Below, in pieces: positions 32,770 through 42,350 of a stretch of DNA of 58,855 nt. Origin of the DNA: Methylobacterium sp. J-030 (GTDB lineage Bacteria; Pseudomonadota; Alphaproteobacteria; Rhizobiales; Beijerinckiaceae); assembly GCF_022829545.1 (NCBI RefSeq), contig NZ_JAKSYM010000043.1:1-58855 (forward strand). Direction: 5' to 3'. The translations under genes and the position numbers were made by a program. The notes under the pieces were generated by a model. That model was not told the origin of the DNA. It saw nothing but the letters and a program-made list of their open reading frames with translations, and made no database searches. Within the stretch, counting starts at the first letter, position 1. Every line of letters starts with the position of its first letter.

Positions 32770-33564
32770 ATGGCCATCTACGCCGCCCCGGTGCTCTACG
32801 CGGTCCTGCTCTGGTGGTTCTCCACCGGGCTGATCCTGCTGCTCGACCACGCTCCGCGGCGGACCCATCCGTGGAGCATGGCCGGGGCGACGCTGCTGCT
32901 GGCCGGCGCCCTGGTGGCGATTCGCTCCAGCGCCGGGGACACGAGCGCCACGGGGGCCTACACGGCCTTCACGGCGGCGCTCGTCGTGTGGGGCTGGCAG
33001 GAGATGAGCTACTACATGGGCTTCCTGTCGGGCCCGCGGCCGGTCGCCTGTGCGCCGGGCGTGCGGGGGGTCGATCGGTTCTTCGCGGCGCTCGCCACCA
33101 GCCTGTGGCACGAATTCGCCATCGTGATCGGGGGCCTGGCGATCCTGGCGCTCGTCTGGGGCAGCCCCAACCGTTTCGCCCTGTGGACCTACGGCGCCCT
33201 GGTGGTGATGAACCTCTCGGCGCGGCTCAACCTGTTCCTCGGGGTGCGCAACCTGCACGCCGAGTTCCTGCCGGACCATCTCGGCTATCTCGCCTGCTAC
33301 CTCTCGCGGAAGCCGATGAACCTGCTGTTCCCGGTCTCGGTGAGCCTCGGGACCATCGCGGCGGCCCTGCTCGGGCGCGCGGCCCTCGGCGCCGACTTGC
33401 TGGAACACGAGCTGATCGGCTTCACGGTGCTGGCGACGCTGACCGCGCTCGCCACCCTGGAGCACTGGTTCCTGATGCTGCCGCTGCCGTCGGCGGAGCT
33501 GTGGCGCTGGAGCCTGCCGACCCGGGCACCCGGGGAGACGGTCCGTCCGCGGGATCGGGTGTAG
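32770..33564 (+). CDS. puhE: Photosynthetic complex assembly protein PuhE
   Basis: The 264-residue membrane protein (DUF3623) has about seven helices. Landmarks are the N-terminal YAVLLWWFSTGLILLLD, WGWQEMSYYMGFLSGPR and NLFLGVRNLHAEFLPDHL. In other clusters puhE follows acsF, as here, with one base between stop and start. It influences bacteriochlorophyll production and reaction centre/LH1 assembly. Confidence 0.93.
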   Translation: MAIYAAPVLYAVLLWWFSTGLILLLDHAPRRTHPWSMAGATLLLAGALVAIRSSAGDTSATGAYTAFTAALVVWGWQEMSYYMGFLSGPRPVACAPGVRGVDRFFAALATSLWHEFAIVIGGLAILALVWGSPNRFALWTYGALVVMNLSARLNLFLGVRNLHAEFLPDHLGYLACYLSRKPMNLLFPVSVSLGTIAAALLGRAALGADLLEHELIGFTVLATLTALATLEHWFLMLPLPSAELWRWSLPTRAPGETVRPRDRV

Positions 33565-33772
33565 GACCGCGCCTCATCCCGAACGATGGCCTCCGGCTTT
33601 CGGACCAGGATGATGCGGGGACAAGGACAGGGAGCGTCGTTCCGGCCTGCGGAGTGACGCCCCCGGAGATCACAGCCGGGCGACGCACGTCCACCAATCT
33701 GGAACTGGTCTTGTGCGAAGTCGGGTGTCACAGGCGGGATCAACCCGCAGCGGGAATTCGGGGAGAGGCGAC

Positions 33773-34990
33773 ATGGACTACGAAAAGTTCTTCGGGGCTG
33801 AGATCGCCGGTCTCCACCGCGAAGGCCGCTACCGGGTCTTCACCGACCTTGAGCGCCACGCCGGCAACTTCCCGCACGCCACCCACCACCACACGGGCGG
33901 CACGCGGCCCGTGACCGTCTGGTGCTCCAACGACTATCTCGGGATGGGCCAGCACCCCACCGTCACCGGGGCGATGCACGAGGCGATCGACCGCTGCGGC
34001 GCGGGCGCGGGCGGCACCCGCAACATCTCGGGCACCAACCACTACCACGTGCTGCTGGAGCAGGAACTCGCCGACCTCCACGGCAAGGAGTCGGCCCTGC
34101 TGTTCACCTCCGGCTACGTGTCGAACTGGGCGGCGCTCGGCACCCTGGCGTCGCGCCTGCCGAACTGCGCGGTCTTCTCGGATTCCGAGAACCACGCCTC
34201 GATGATCGAGGGCATCCGGTTCTCCCGCGCCGAGCGCCACATCTTCCGCCACAACGACCCGGAGGACCTGAACCGCAAGCTCGGCTTGGTCGATCCGGCC
34301 CGGCCGAAGCTGGTGGCCTTCGAGTCGGTCTACTCGATGGACGGCGACATCGCCCCCATCGCCGAGATCTGCGACGTGGCCGAGGCCCATGGGGCGCTGA
34401 CCTACCTCGACGAGGTTCACGCGGTCGGCCTCTACGGCGCCCGCGGCGGCGGCATCTCGGAGCGGGACGGCGTCGCCCACCGGCTCGACGTGATCGAGGG
34501 GACGCTCGGCAAGGCGTTCGCGGTGCATGGCGGCTACATCACGGCCTCCGAGAAGCTGTGCGACTTCGTGCGCAGCTTCGCCTCGGGCTTCATCTTCACC
34601 ACCTCGCTGCCGCCCGCGGTGGCGGCGGGCGCGGCGGCCTCGATCCGCCACCTGAAGGCGAGCGGCACCGAGCGCGCCCGGCATCAGGAGCGCGTCGCCA
34701 AGGTCCGGCAGGCGCTGGAGGCCGCCGACATCCCGACCATGCCGAACGACAGCCACATCGTGCCGGTGATGGTCTGCGATCCGGTGCTGTGCAAGGGCAT
34801 CTCCGACACCCTGCTCGACGAGTTCGGCATCTACGTGCAGCCGATCAACTACCCGACGGTGGCCCGCGGCACCGAGCGCCTGCGGATCACCCCGTCACCG
34901 CTGCACACGGATGCCGACATCGCGCATCTGGTCGAGGCGCTCAGCACCATCTGGGGGCGGATCGGTCTCCGGCAGAAGGCGGCGGAGTAG
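33773..34990 (+). CDS. hemA: 5-aminolevulinate synthase
   Basis: The 405-residue PLP enzyme condenses glycine and succinyl-CoA, the committed step of tetrapyrrole synthesis. The N-terminus is [20 protein letters not shown]. Glycine-rich [15 protein letters not shown], the aspartate in [10 protein letters not shown], and the Schiff-base Lys near residue 247 in [14 protein letters not shown] are present. The ATG at 33773 has GGGGAGAGG upstream. A 208-bp gap after puhE suggests it may have its own promoter. Another hemA copy may exist elsewhere for housekeeping needs. Confidence 0.96.
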   Translation: MDYEKFFGAEIAGLHREGRYRVFTDLERHAGNFPHATHHHTGGTRPVTVWCSNDYLGMGQHPTVTGAMHEAIDRCGAGAGGTRNISGTNHYHVLLEQELADLHGKESALLFTSGYVSNWAALGTLASRLPNCAVFSDSENHASMIEGIRFSRAERHIFRHNDPEDLNRKLGLVDPARPKLVAFESVYSMDGDIAPIAEICDVAEAHGALTYLDEVHAVGLYGARGGGISERDGVAHRLDVIEGTLGKAFAVHGGYITASEKLCDFVRSFASGFIFTTSLPPAVAAGAAASIRHLKASGTERARHQERVAKVRQALEAADIPTMPNDSHIVPVMVCDPVLCKGISDTLLDEFGIYVQPINYPTVARGTERLRITPSPLHTDADIAHLVEALSTIWGRIGLRQKAAE

Positions 34991-34995
34991 GGCGC

Positions 34996-35112
34996 TCTTC
35001 CCTCCCCCGTGCGGGGAGGGGTAGGGGTGGGAGTGGTGCAGATGGCACCGCTTCGACCCATCCTGCGCCACCCCCACCTCCGACTCCTCCCCGCAAGGGG
35101 GAGGAGAGGGGG
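34996..35112. repeat. GC-rich palindromic repeat between hemA and bchI
   Basis: Inverted blocks such as CCCTCCCCCGTGCGGGGAGG (34999-35018) and CTCCCCGCAAGGGGGAGGAG (35086-35105) form hairpins. The motif recurs at 27937, 36228, 50803, 54050 and 54220. It leaves only 17 bp before the bchI start. Confidence 0.8.
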
Positions 35113-35129
35113 CACAGTGCGAGTTCTGC

Positions 35130-36140
35130 GTGCCCACCTTCCCCTTCTCGGCCATCGTCGGCCAGGACGAGATGCGCCAAGCGCTGCTGATCGCGGCGGT
35201 GGACCCGGCGGTCGGCGGCGTGCTGGTGTTCGGCGACCGCGGCACCGGCAAGTCCACGGCGATCCGGGCGCTCGCCGCCCTGCTGCCGCCGATGCGGGCC
35301 GTCGTCGGCTGCCCATACAATTGCGACCCCGACAGCCCGGCAGACTCCTGCCCGCACTGCGCGGCGGGCGGCCCGCGCAAGAGTCACAAGAAAGCGGTGC
35401 CGGTGGTGGATCTGCCGCTCGGCGCCACCGAGGACCGGGTGGTCGGCACCCTCGATCTGGAACGGGCGCTCGGCGCCGGCGTGAAGGCGTTCGAGCCGGG
35501 GTTGCTCGCCCGGGCCAACCGCGGTTTTTTGTATATCGACGAAGTGAATCTCCTGGAGGACCACCTCGTGGATCTCCTGCTCGACGTGGCAGCCTCCGGC
35601 GTCAACACCGTGGAGCGCGAAGGGCTGTCGCTGCGCCACCCGGCGCGGTTCGTGCTGGTCGGCTCCGGCAACCCGGAGGAGGGGGAGTTGCGCCCGCAGC
35701 TGCTCGACCGGTTCGGGCTCGCCTGCGAGGTCGTGACCCCGAAGGACATCCCGACCCGCATCGCGGTGGTGCGCGCCCGCGACGCCTACGAGCGCGACCC
35801 GGAGGGTTTTTGCGCCGCACGATCCGGCGAGGAGCGGAAGATCCAGAAAAGAATCCTGCTGGCGCGGGAGCGACTGCCGTCCGTGACCGTGCCGGATGCC
35901 GCCCTGGAGCGCACGGCGCGGCTCTGCCTCGCCCTCGGGACGGATGGCCTGCGCGGCGAGCTGACGCTGATGCGCACCGCCCGGGCGCTCGCCGCCCTCG
36001 ACGGCGCCGAGACGGTCACCGACGATCACCTCCGCCGCATCGCGCCGGCCGCCCTGCGCCATCGCCTGCGGCGCAACCCGCTGGACGAATCCGGCTCCAC
36101 CGCCCGGGTGGAGCGGGCGCTGACGGAGGTGTTTTTGTGA
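35130..36140 (+). CDS. bchI: Magnesium chelatase subunit I
   Basis: The 336-residue AAA+ ATPase drives Mg insertion with BchD and BchH. Walker [10 protein letters not shown] starts near residue 34 and Walker [11 protein letters not shown] near 131. [10 protein letters not shown] and [19 protein letters not shown] are BchI-specific. The GTG start at 35130 gives the usual N-terminus; there is no good ribosome site because the palindromic repeat occupies the upstream bases. The stop overlaps bchD (GTGA). Confidence 0.96.
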   Translation: MPTFPFSAIVGQDEMRQALLIAAVDPAVGGVLVFGDRGTGKSTAIRALAALLPPMRAVVGCPYNCDPDSPADSCPHCAAGGPRKSHKKAVPVVDLPLGATEDRVVGTLDLERALGAGVKAFEPGLLARANRGFLYIDEVNLLEDHLVDLLLDVAASGVNTVEREGLSLRHPARFVLVGSGNPEEGELRPQLLDRFGLACEVVTPKDIPTRIAVVRARDAYERDPEGFCAARSGEERKIQKRILLARERLPSVTVPDAALERTARLCLALGTDGLRGELTLMRTARALAALDGAETVTDDHLRRIAPAALRHRLRRNPLDESGSTARVERALTEVFL

Positions 36141-37927
36141 CGGGCGCGCCGCCTGTCCCGCCCCCCTCTGTGGACTGCGATGGTCACACATCGCGTCCGG
36201 ATGCGGGCAAAGGCCGGACACACACGCCTCTCCCTCCCCCCTCTGCGGGGGAGGGAGAGGCGCCCAATCTCTGGGCTGATGCCCATCGCGCCGCCCATCT
36301 CATTGCCGCCGACCCGATCGCCTACGGCGGCGCGGTCGTCCGAGCCCCGCCCGGCCCGGTCCGCGAGCGCTGGCTCGACACCTTACGTGCCGCGCTCCCG
36401 CCCGACACACCCTGGCGCCGCCTGCCGCCCGGCATCGGCGACGATGCCCTGCTCGGCGGCCTCGACCTCGCCGCGACCCTGGCGGCCGGCCGCGCAGTCG
36501 CCCGGGCCGGCCTGCTGGCGGGGGCCGATGGCGGGATCGTCGTCGTGCCGATGGCCGAGCGCCTGCCCCCCGGCACCGCGTCGCGCCTCGCGGCCGCCCT
36601 CGACACCGGCACCGCGTCGGACCGGCCGGCCCGGTTCGGCCTGATCCTCCTCGACGAGGGCGACGGGGACGAGGCGGTCGCCGAGACCCTGGCCGATCGC
36701 CTCGCCTTCCGGATCGACCTGAGCGGGATCGGGCTCGCGGAGACGTGGGCCGATTCCCCGGATCCCGAGCCCGGCGCCGCGGCCGCCGATCCGGTCGGCG
36801 ACCTCTGCGCCCTCGCCGAGGCTTTTGGCGTGGCGTCGCTGCGCGGCCCGATCCTGGCGACGCGCGTGGCGCGCGGGCTCGCGGGGGACAGGCCGATCGG
36901 CCGGCAGGACATCGTCACGGCCGCGCGCCTCGTCCTGGCGCCCCGCGCCACGCGTCTGCCCGCTCCGCAAGAGCCCGCCCGGGAGGAACCGGCCCCGGAG
37001 AACGCGACGCCGCCGGAGGAACCACGCGCGGAGCCGCCGCCCGACGATGCGGCCGAACCCGCCGCCGCAGACAGGCCCGAGGAGATCGTGCTGGAGGCGG
37101 TGCGGGCGGCGATCCCGCCGAACCTGCTCGACCAGTTGCTGGCTGGCCGACACCCGCTTGCGGGGGCGAAGGCGGGCCGGGTCGGTCAGGCGGCGGCGTC
37201 CCGGACCGGGCGGCCGATCGGCAGCCGGCGGGGCGATCCGCGGCGGGGGCGCCTCGATCTGCTCGGCACCCTGCGGGCGGCGGCGCCCTGGCAGGCCGTT
37301 CGCCAAACAGAGGGGGAGACCCACCGCATCGTCGTCCGGCGCGACGACCTGCGGATCCGGATCCTGCGGCAGCGGACCGAGACCACCACGGTGTTCTGCG
37401 TCGACGCCTCGGGCTCGGCGGCGCTGGAGCGGCTGGCCGAGGCCAAGGGCGCGGTCGAGCTGCTGCTGGCCGAGGCCTATGTGCGGCGCGACCGGGTGGC
37501 GCTGGTGGCGTTCCGCGGCACGGGCGCCGAGCTGGTCCTGCCGCCGACGCGCTCGCTCACCCGTGCCAAGCGCGGGCTCTCCGGGTTGCCGGGCGGGGGC
37601 GGGACGCCGCTGGCCGCCGGGATCGACGCCGCGGTCGCGGTGGCGGTCGGCGTGCGCCGGGGCGGCAGCCGGCCGGCGATCGTGCTGCTGACCGACGGGC
37701 GCGCCAACGTCGCGCGCTCGGGGGAGGGCGGCCGTGCCCGGGCCGGGGCGGAGGCCCTGCAGGCGGCCCGGGCCTTGCGGGCAGCCGGTCTGCCGACCCT
37801 CGTGGTCGATACCGGGAGCCGGGGCGAGGAGGCCCGGGCGGTCGCGGACGCGATGGGCGCCCGCTATCTGAAGTTGCCGCGCGCCGAAGCCGGACAGCTC
37901 AGCGCGGCGGTGCGGGCGGCGCTCTGA
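36137..37927 (+). CDS. bchD: Magnesium chelatase subunit D with repeat-derived N-terminus
   Basis: The 596-residue subunit forms the ID motor. A degenerate AAA+ domain spans about 45-290, followed by an acidic/proline linker (290-340) and a C-terminal VWA domain (about 410-596) with MIDAS residues D-x-S-G-S near 423, Thr in GGGTPL and Asp in LLTDGRAN. Residues about 5-42 look foreign: the DNA at about 36155-36268 contains a copy of the palindromic repeat (CCTCCCCCCTCTGCGGGGGAG). The family-like sequence begins at PNLWADAHRAAHLIAADP. Starting at GTG 36137 would include this insert. Confidence 0.94.
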   Translation: MTGAPPVPPPSVDCDGHTSRPDAGKGRTHTPLPPPSAGEGEAPNLWADAHRAAHLIAADPIAYGGAVVRAPPGPVRERWLDTLRAALPPDTPWRRLPPGIGDDALLGGLDLAATLAAGRAVARAGLLAGADGGIVVVPMAERLPPGTASRLAAALDTGTASDRPARFGLILLDEGDGDEAVAETLADRLAFRIDLSGIGLAETWADSPDPEPGAAAADPVGDLCALAEAFGVASLRGPILATRVARGLAGDRPIGRQDIVTAARLVLAPRATRLPAPQEPAREEPAPENATPPEEPRAEPPPDDAAEPAAADRPEEIVLEAVRAAIPPNLLDQLLAGRHPLAGAKAGRVGQAAASRTGRPIGSRRGDPRRGRLDLLGTLRAAAPWQAVRQTEGETHRIVVRRDDLRIRILRQRTETTTVFCVDASGSAALERLAEAKGAVELLLAEAYVRRDRVALVAFRGTGAELVLPPTRSLTRAKRGLSGLPGGGGTPLAAGIDAAVAVAVGVRRGGSRPAIVLLTDGRANVARSGEGGRARAGAEALQAARALRAAGLPTLVVDTGSRGEEARAVADAMGARYLKLPRAEAGQLSAAVRAAL

Positions 37928-37946
37928 GCGCCGCGGCCGACTTGGC

Positions 37947-38093
37947 TCAGAGGTGGCCGGCGCCGCCGATATCGGCCACGCGCTGGTGGTGGGCGAGCCA
38001 CGCGTTCAGCATGTCGCGGACGATGGCGCGGACGCTCCAGCCGCCGGACGCCGGGGCCGCGATGTTCTGGGTCGAGGAGGTGAAGAGGATCAT
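37947..38093 (-). CDS. Small hypothetical protein between bchD and bchO
   Basis: The 48-residue ORF starts at an ATG (38093) with GGAG six bases upstream. It begins with ILFTSSTQNI and has an amphipathic helix VRAIVRDMLNAWLAHHQRV. It converges with bchD and diverges from bchO. I recognise no family. The ribosome site supports it; the small size limits confidence. Confidence 0.45.
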   Translation of the reverse strand: MILFTSSTQNIAAPASGGWSVRAIVRDMLNAWLAHHQRVADIGGAGHL

Positions 38094-38297
38094 GGCCTGC
38101 TCCAAAGTCGGGGTGTGTGTGTTGTTCTTGTTCGACCGGATTATGCCGACTCTCCCGCAGTGCAACAAACGCGTTCCGATCAGCCGTGGCATGCGGCGAC
38201 CGCATGGAATTCCAATGCCTTACGAAATAGTTCTGCGGCTGCACGATAGCGCGCGCAGCCGGCCGCCATCGATGTGTTTTGGTGCAGTGCGGGAGAC

Positions 38298-39236
38298 ATG
38301 GGCGTGCTGAACCCCTTCGACGCGGACCGTCCGGACTGGGAGACCGAAGGTCGGGACTGGCCGCACCGGGCAGCGAGCTGCTTCGTCGAGGCGGCGGGCC
38401 TGCGCTGGCACGTGCAGGAATTCGGCCGGCCCGACGCGCCGGAGCTGCTGCTGCTGCACGGGACCGGGGCCGCGACCCATTCCTGGCGCGGGCTGGCGCC
38501 GCTTCTGGCCGCGGATTTCCACGTGACCGCGCCGGACCTGCCGGGCCACGGCTTCACGGACCCGCTGCCCGATTCCGACCTGTCGCTGCCCGGCATGGCG
38601 CGGGCGGTGGCGGGTCTGGTGGCGGCGCTCGGCCGGCCGCCGGTGCTCGCGGCCGGCCACTCCGCGGGGGCGGCCGTGCTGGCGCGGATGTGCCTCGACG
38701 GCGCCATCGCGCCCCGGCTGCTCGCAGCCTTCAACGGCGCCCTGGCGCCCCTGCCGGGGGCGGCGAGCTTCCTGTTCCCCGGCATGGCGCGGATGCTGTT
38801 CCTCAACCCGTTCACCCCCAAGATCTTCGCCTGGACGGCCGACCGGTCGGCGGCCAAGCGGCTGATCGAGGGGACGGGCTCGCGCCTCGATCCGCAGGGT
38901 GTCGAGCTCTACCGGCGGCTGTTCGCCCGGGCCGGCCATGTCCGCGGGGCGCTGGGCATGATGGCGAACTGGGACCTCGAGGGCCTGCACCGGGCCCTGC
39001 CGGGCCTGACGACCCGCACCCTCCTCATCGTCGGCGGCGACGACCGGGCGATCCGGCCCGACACCGCCTTCGGGGTGCGCGACCGCCTGCCCGACGCCCG
39101 GGTGGCGCTGATCCGCGGCCTCGGCCACCTCGCCCACGAGGAGGCCCCGGAGCGCGTGGCGGAGGTGTTGCGCGCGGAAGCGCGGGCCATGGGCCTCGTG
39201 TCCGAGAGTCCACCCAATCTACAGACATCGTCTTGA
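38298..39236 (+). CDS. bchO: BchO, alpha/beta hydrolase of the Mg-chelatase locus
   Basis: The 312-residue alpha/beta hydrolase has LLLLHGTGAATHSWRGL (oxyanion region), the nucleophile elbow AGHSAGAAV, and GLGHLAHEEAP with the catalytic His. It fits BchO, found near bchID in purple bacteria; biochemical role is unknown. N-terminal WETEGRDWPHRAASCFVE is typical. Start is chosen at 38298 for family fit, though an ATG at 38274 or GTG at 38304 cannot be ruled out. A short minus-strand ORF separates it from bchD. Confidence 0.9.
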   Translation: MGVLNPFDADRPDWETEGRDWPHRAASCFVEAAGLRWHVQEFGRPDAPELLLLHGTGAATHSWRGLAPLLAADFHVTAPDLPGHGFTDPLPDSDLSLPGMARAVAGLVAALGRPPVLAAGHSAGAAVLARMCLDGAIAPRLLAAFNGALAPLPGAASFLFPGMARMLFLNPFTPKIFAWTADRSAAKRLIEGTGSRLDPQGVELYRRLFARAGHVRGALGMMANWDLEGLHRALPGLTTRTLLIVGGDDRAIRPDTAFGVRDRLPDARVALIRGLGHLAHEEAPERVAEVLRAEARAMGLVSESPPNLQTSS

Positions 39237-39510
39237 GTCTGTCGGAACCGAAATCCGGGGTTTCCCACGGGCGAGCCTTTGGGCAGGGGTTCGGGGGCGG
39301 AGCCCCTGAGACTCCGGCTTCGCCCGACACCGGACAACGTCCGGCACCGGACAACGTCCGGCACCAGGGCGCTGCCCGGGACCCACGAAAGGGCTCTCCC
39401 CCTCGAAACCCGGATCAAGGGTATCTTGGTCCGGACAGCGGGACTGGCGCCGGCCTTGCCTGGGTCGTAGAGCCTGCCGCGAAACCAGAACCTGAGGAGC
39501 AGCCGGAACG
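39237..39510. other. Intergenic region after bchO
   Basis: A composite of hairpin-forming GC-rich pieces, including GGGGGCGGAGCCCC near 39292-39305 and the tandem palindrome at 39330-39361. No gene is apparent. Confidence 0.5.
39330..39361. repeat. Tandem pair of perfect 15-bp palindromes
   Basis: CCGGAC-AAC-GTCCGG occurs at 39330-39344 and again at 39347-39361, separated by CA. Each is a perfect hairpin. They lie about 95 bp after bchO and may act as a transcription stop or belong to a repetitive element. Confidence 0.8.
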
Positions 39511-40296
39511 ATGGCGAGACCCGTGATCGGCGTCATCGGCAATGCCCGCCTGCTCGACAACCGGTTCCCGGCGCAGATCGTCGGCGAGAAGAACATGCGC
39601 GCGCTCGCCACGGTGGCGGGTGCCCTGCCGCTGATGTTCGCCGCCGCCCCGGCGATCACCGATCTCGGCGACCTCCTCGACACGGTGGACGGGATCCTGC
39701 TCACGGGCGGCCGGGCCAACGTCCACCCGACCCGGTTCGGGGCCGAGCCCTGCGCCGCGCACGAGCCCTACGACGAGCCCCGCGATGCCGTGGCGCTGCC
39801 GCTGATCGAGGCCTGCGTGGCCCGCGGCGTGCCGCTGTTCGGCATCTGCCGCGGCTTCCAGGAGATGAACGTCGCCTTCGGCGGCAGCCTGCACCCCGAG
39901 ATCCGCGATCTGCCCGGCCGCCTCAACCACCGGATGCCGCGGCTGGAGAATGGCGAGATCCACCCGGATCTGGACGTGATCTTCGCCGACCGCCACGAGG
40001 TCCGCCTGACGCCCGGCGGCGCCTTCACGCAGCTTCTGGAGCGCGAGACGATCCGGGTGAATTCCCTGCACGGACAGGGCATCCTGGAGCCCGGCGCGCG
40101 GGTGGTGATCGAGGGCGTGGCCGAGGACGGGACGATCGAGGCGATCCGGATCCGCGACGCGGCGGGCTTCGCCCTCGGGGTGCAGTGGCACGCCGAGCAC
40201 GACCCCGCGACCAACCCGATCAACCGGGCGCTGTTCATGGCCTTCGGGGATGCGGCGGCGGCGTGCCGCCGGGCGCGGGATTCGGTCCGCGTCTGA
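39511..40296 (+). CDS. Gamma-glutamyl-gamma-aminobutyrate hydrolase family protein (peptidase C26)
   Basis: The 261-residue class I glutamine-amidotransferase-like hydrolase has the nucleophile Cys in LFGICRGFQEMN near residue 111, and His/Glu in GVQWHAEHD near 230. The GLLxTGG-like ILLTGGRANVHP segment is typical of PuuD. The family removes gamma-glutamyl groups from GABA or related amides. Such hydrolases occur in putrescine and ethanolamine-type catabolism; no puu genes lie nearby. It is a candidate partner of the GntA-like gene 300 bp downstream. Confidence 0.87.
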   Translation: MARPVIGVIGNARLLDNRFPAQIVGEKNMRALATVAGALPLMFAAAPAITDLGDLLDTVDGILLTGGRANVHPTRFGAEPCAAHEPYDEPRDAVALPLIEACVARGVPLFGICRGFQEMNVAFGGSLHPEIRDLPGRLNHRMPRLENGEIHPDLDVIFADRHEVRLTPGGAFTQLLERETIRVNSLHGQGILEPGARVVIEGVAEDGTIEAIRIRDAAGFALGVQWHAEHDPATNPINRALFMAFGDAAAACRRARDSVRV

Positions 40297-40595
40297 ACGC
40301 CGGCATTCGGGCGCATCGGCCCGATTTTCTCGTCCAGCGCCGCAGTACTGCCGCGCACCGACGAGAACAACATATGTTCGGCTCCGGCATAACATACATT
40401 TGTCTGCCCGCTCAGAACCGGACAGACCTTTTCCGCCCTGCGATCAATTCTTGTGCGCGCATGGCCGGAACCCCCTTATCCTGTGGACGACCTGTCGCAG
40501 CTCGGAACAGCGCGGCGGAGATCGGGTTGCCCGAGTCCCGCATCCAGGCTGCCTCCTTCCAGGGCAGGGCTGCGCACAACACAGGCACCGACCGC
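40297..40595. other. Intergenic region before the YqcI/YcgG gene
   Basis: About 300 bp with a less GC-rich stretch at 40368-40410 (AACATATGTTCGG, CATAACATACATTTG) that may be a promoter. The palindrome AACATATGTT at 40370-40379 could be an operator. No gene seen. Confidence 0.4.
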
Positions 40596-41360
40596 ATGCA
40601 GTTTCCCCGCGACGACCGAGAGCACCCTCGTGCCGAGGCCTTCCGCGATTTCATCCGCAACCCGCCCTTCCCCTGCGTCGGCGCCAAATCGGCGCTGTCG
40701 CGCGGGCGCATGACCATCGTGGTCGCCCGGGACATCGCCTCGGGCTGGGACGACATGCGGATCTACCCGGCGCTTCTCGCCTTCGTGGCGCGTTACCGCC
40801 TTGAGCCGGACCTGTTCCAGAGCTTCGCGGTGGTGTTCGAGGGCCCTGGCGACCTCTCCGAGGAAGGGTTCGAGCGCAATCTCTGGGCGCGCGCGCAGTC
40901 GCTCACCGACAAGGATGTCTGGCTCGGCCAGCCCCACGACACCCGGGTGGCGGACGATCCCGACAACCCGCACTTCTCCCTGAGCTTCGGCGGGGAGGCG
41001 TTCTTCGTGGTCGGCCTCCACCCGAACGCGAGCCGCCCGGCCCGGCGCTTCTCCTCGCCGGTGCTGGTCTTCAACCTGCACGCGCAGTTCGAGCGGCTGC
41101 GCGCGGAGGGCCGCTACGAGAAGCTCCGCGCCTCGATCCTGGAGCGCGACCAAGCGTTCGCCGGAAGCCTGAACCCGATGCTGGCGCGCCACGGCGATGC
41201 CTCGGAGGCGCGCCAGTACAGCGGCCGCGTAGTCGGGTCGGACTGGCGCTGCCCGCTCCAGGCCCGTCCGGAGCAGACGTCCGACGCCGGAAAACCCAAC
41301 ACGGTTTGGCATCCGCCGGCCCTGCCCTTCGACCGGTCCCTGCCGGGAACCGGGGCATAA
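40596..41360 (+). CDS. YqcI/YcgG family protein (GntA-like heme-dependent N-hydroxylase family)
   Basis: The 254-residue protein has the PF08892 pattern: FRDFIRNPPFPCVGAKSAL at the N-terminus, then LWARAQSLTDKD, DNPHFSLSFGGEAFFVVGLHP and PVLVFNLHAQFERLR. A member (GntA) is known as a heme-dependent pre-guanitoxin N-hydroxylase acting on a guanidino nitrogen; others are uncharacterised. Candidate heme ligands are the conserved Cys near residue 29 or the His in GLHPNASRPARR. The family assignment is good; the N-hydroxylation role is inferred. The DUF1989 gene follows after 82 bp. Confidence 0.8.
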   Translation: MQFPRDDREHPRAEAFRDFIRNPPFPCVGAKSALSRGRMTIVVARDIASGWDDMRIYPALLAFVARYRLEPDLFQSFAVVFEGPGDLSEEGFERNLWARAQSLTDKDVWLGQPHDTRVADDPDNPHFSLSFGGEAFFVVGLHPNASRPARRFSSPVLVFNLHAQFERLRAEGRYEKLRASILERDQAFAGSLNPMLARHGDASEARQYSGRVVGSDWRCPLQARPEQTSDAGKPNTVWHPPALPFDRSLPGTGA

Positions 41361-41442
41361 GGCGGGTGCTCGCTGTGGGCAATTGGCGCAAGCCCTGGGC
41401 GCGGGCGATTGTTTCGGGGACAGGTGCGCGGGAGATCACGGC

Positions 41443-42054
41443 GTGAGCGGAGCCAGCATGGATCGACCGGCGGTGCAGCGGATCGCGCCGCGCACGGGCG
41501 TCGCCTTCACCCTGGATCGGGGCCAGCGCCTCACGGTGATCGACCCGAACGGTGAGCAGGTGGCCGATCTCGTGGCCTATAACCGGCACGACATCGGCGA
41601 GGTGATCTCGTCCGGCCGGACCCTCGATTACGCGAGCCGGATCTACCTCACCACCGGCGACCCGCTCTATTCCAACCGCTCCAACGTGCTGCTGCGGATC
41701 GTCGAGGACACGGTGGGCCGCCACGACTTCCTGCTGACGCCGTGTTCGGCCGACACGTTCCGGATCATCTACGGCGACACCGACCCGCATCGCGGCTGTT
41801 TCGGCAACCTCGCGGCGGCGCTCGCCCCCTACGGCATCGCGCCGGACGCGATCCCGGTGGCGTTCAACTGCTTCATGAACGTGCCGATCGACGGCACGAC
41901 AGGGGCGCTGACCGTCGAACCGCCGCTCAGCCGGGCCGGGGACCGCATCGCGTTCGTGGCCGAGACCGACCTGATCATCGGCCTGACCGCCTGCTCGGCC
42001 CTGCAATCGAACAACGGCAGCTTCAAGCCGATCGACTATCGGGTCGAGGGCTGA
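41443..42054 (+). CDS. DUF1989 / urea carboxylase-associated family protein
   Basis: The 203-residue cupin-like protein starts at a GTG (41443) with GGGAG eight bases upstream; ATG 41458 is an alternative. DUF1989 landmarks are GQVADLVAYN-like EQVADLVAYNRHD, RTLDYASRIYLTTGD, SNRSNVLLRIVEDT, HDFLLTPCSADT, and CFMNVPIDGTTG. The family occurs with urea carboxylase and in guanidine metabolism and often binds metal through Cys/His. Here it adjoins a GntA-like gene, hinting at guanidino-compound handling. Confidence 0.85.
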   Translation: MSGASMDRPAVQRIAPRTGVAFTLDRGQRLTVIDPNGEQVADLVAYNRHDIGEVISSGRTLDYASRIYLTTGDPLYSNRSNVLLRIVEDTVGRHDFLLTPCSADTFRIIYGDTDPHRGCFGNLAAALAPYGIAPDAIPVAFNCFMNVPIDGTTGALTVEPPLSRAGDRIAFVAETDLIIGLTACSALQSNNGSFKPIDYRVEG

Positions 42055-42350
42055 CGGGCCGGGAGGGGATAGGTGATCAGTCCGCGCCGGGCTGACGACG
42101 CGCACACGCAGCCTATTGGACCGATATTTAATCCAGGTTAATCGCCCAGCCTTGAGGCAGTACATCGCGCGCAGCCGTATCGATGGATCGTCGCACCGTT
42201 GTGCGATCGTCGTCCGCCGTCGACTCGCTTCGAAATTTGCCATTTACTAACCTGAACAGACGATTCTGCGCCGGCCCAGCGCACCGGCGGCCCGTCCCGA
42301 TCCGGTGCAGGCGTCTCGGCGGCCATCGCCGTCCTCGTTTCGGTGCCCGG
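42055..42350. other. Intergenic region before the chemoreceptor gene
   Basis: About 296 bp. Contains AT-richer patches (CCTATTGGACCGATATTTAATCC near 42112-42134 and AAATTTGCCATTTACTAACC near 42232-42251) that may include the receptor promoter. No gene seen. Confidence 0.4.
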
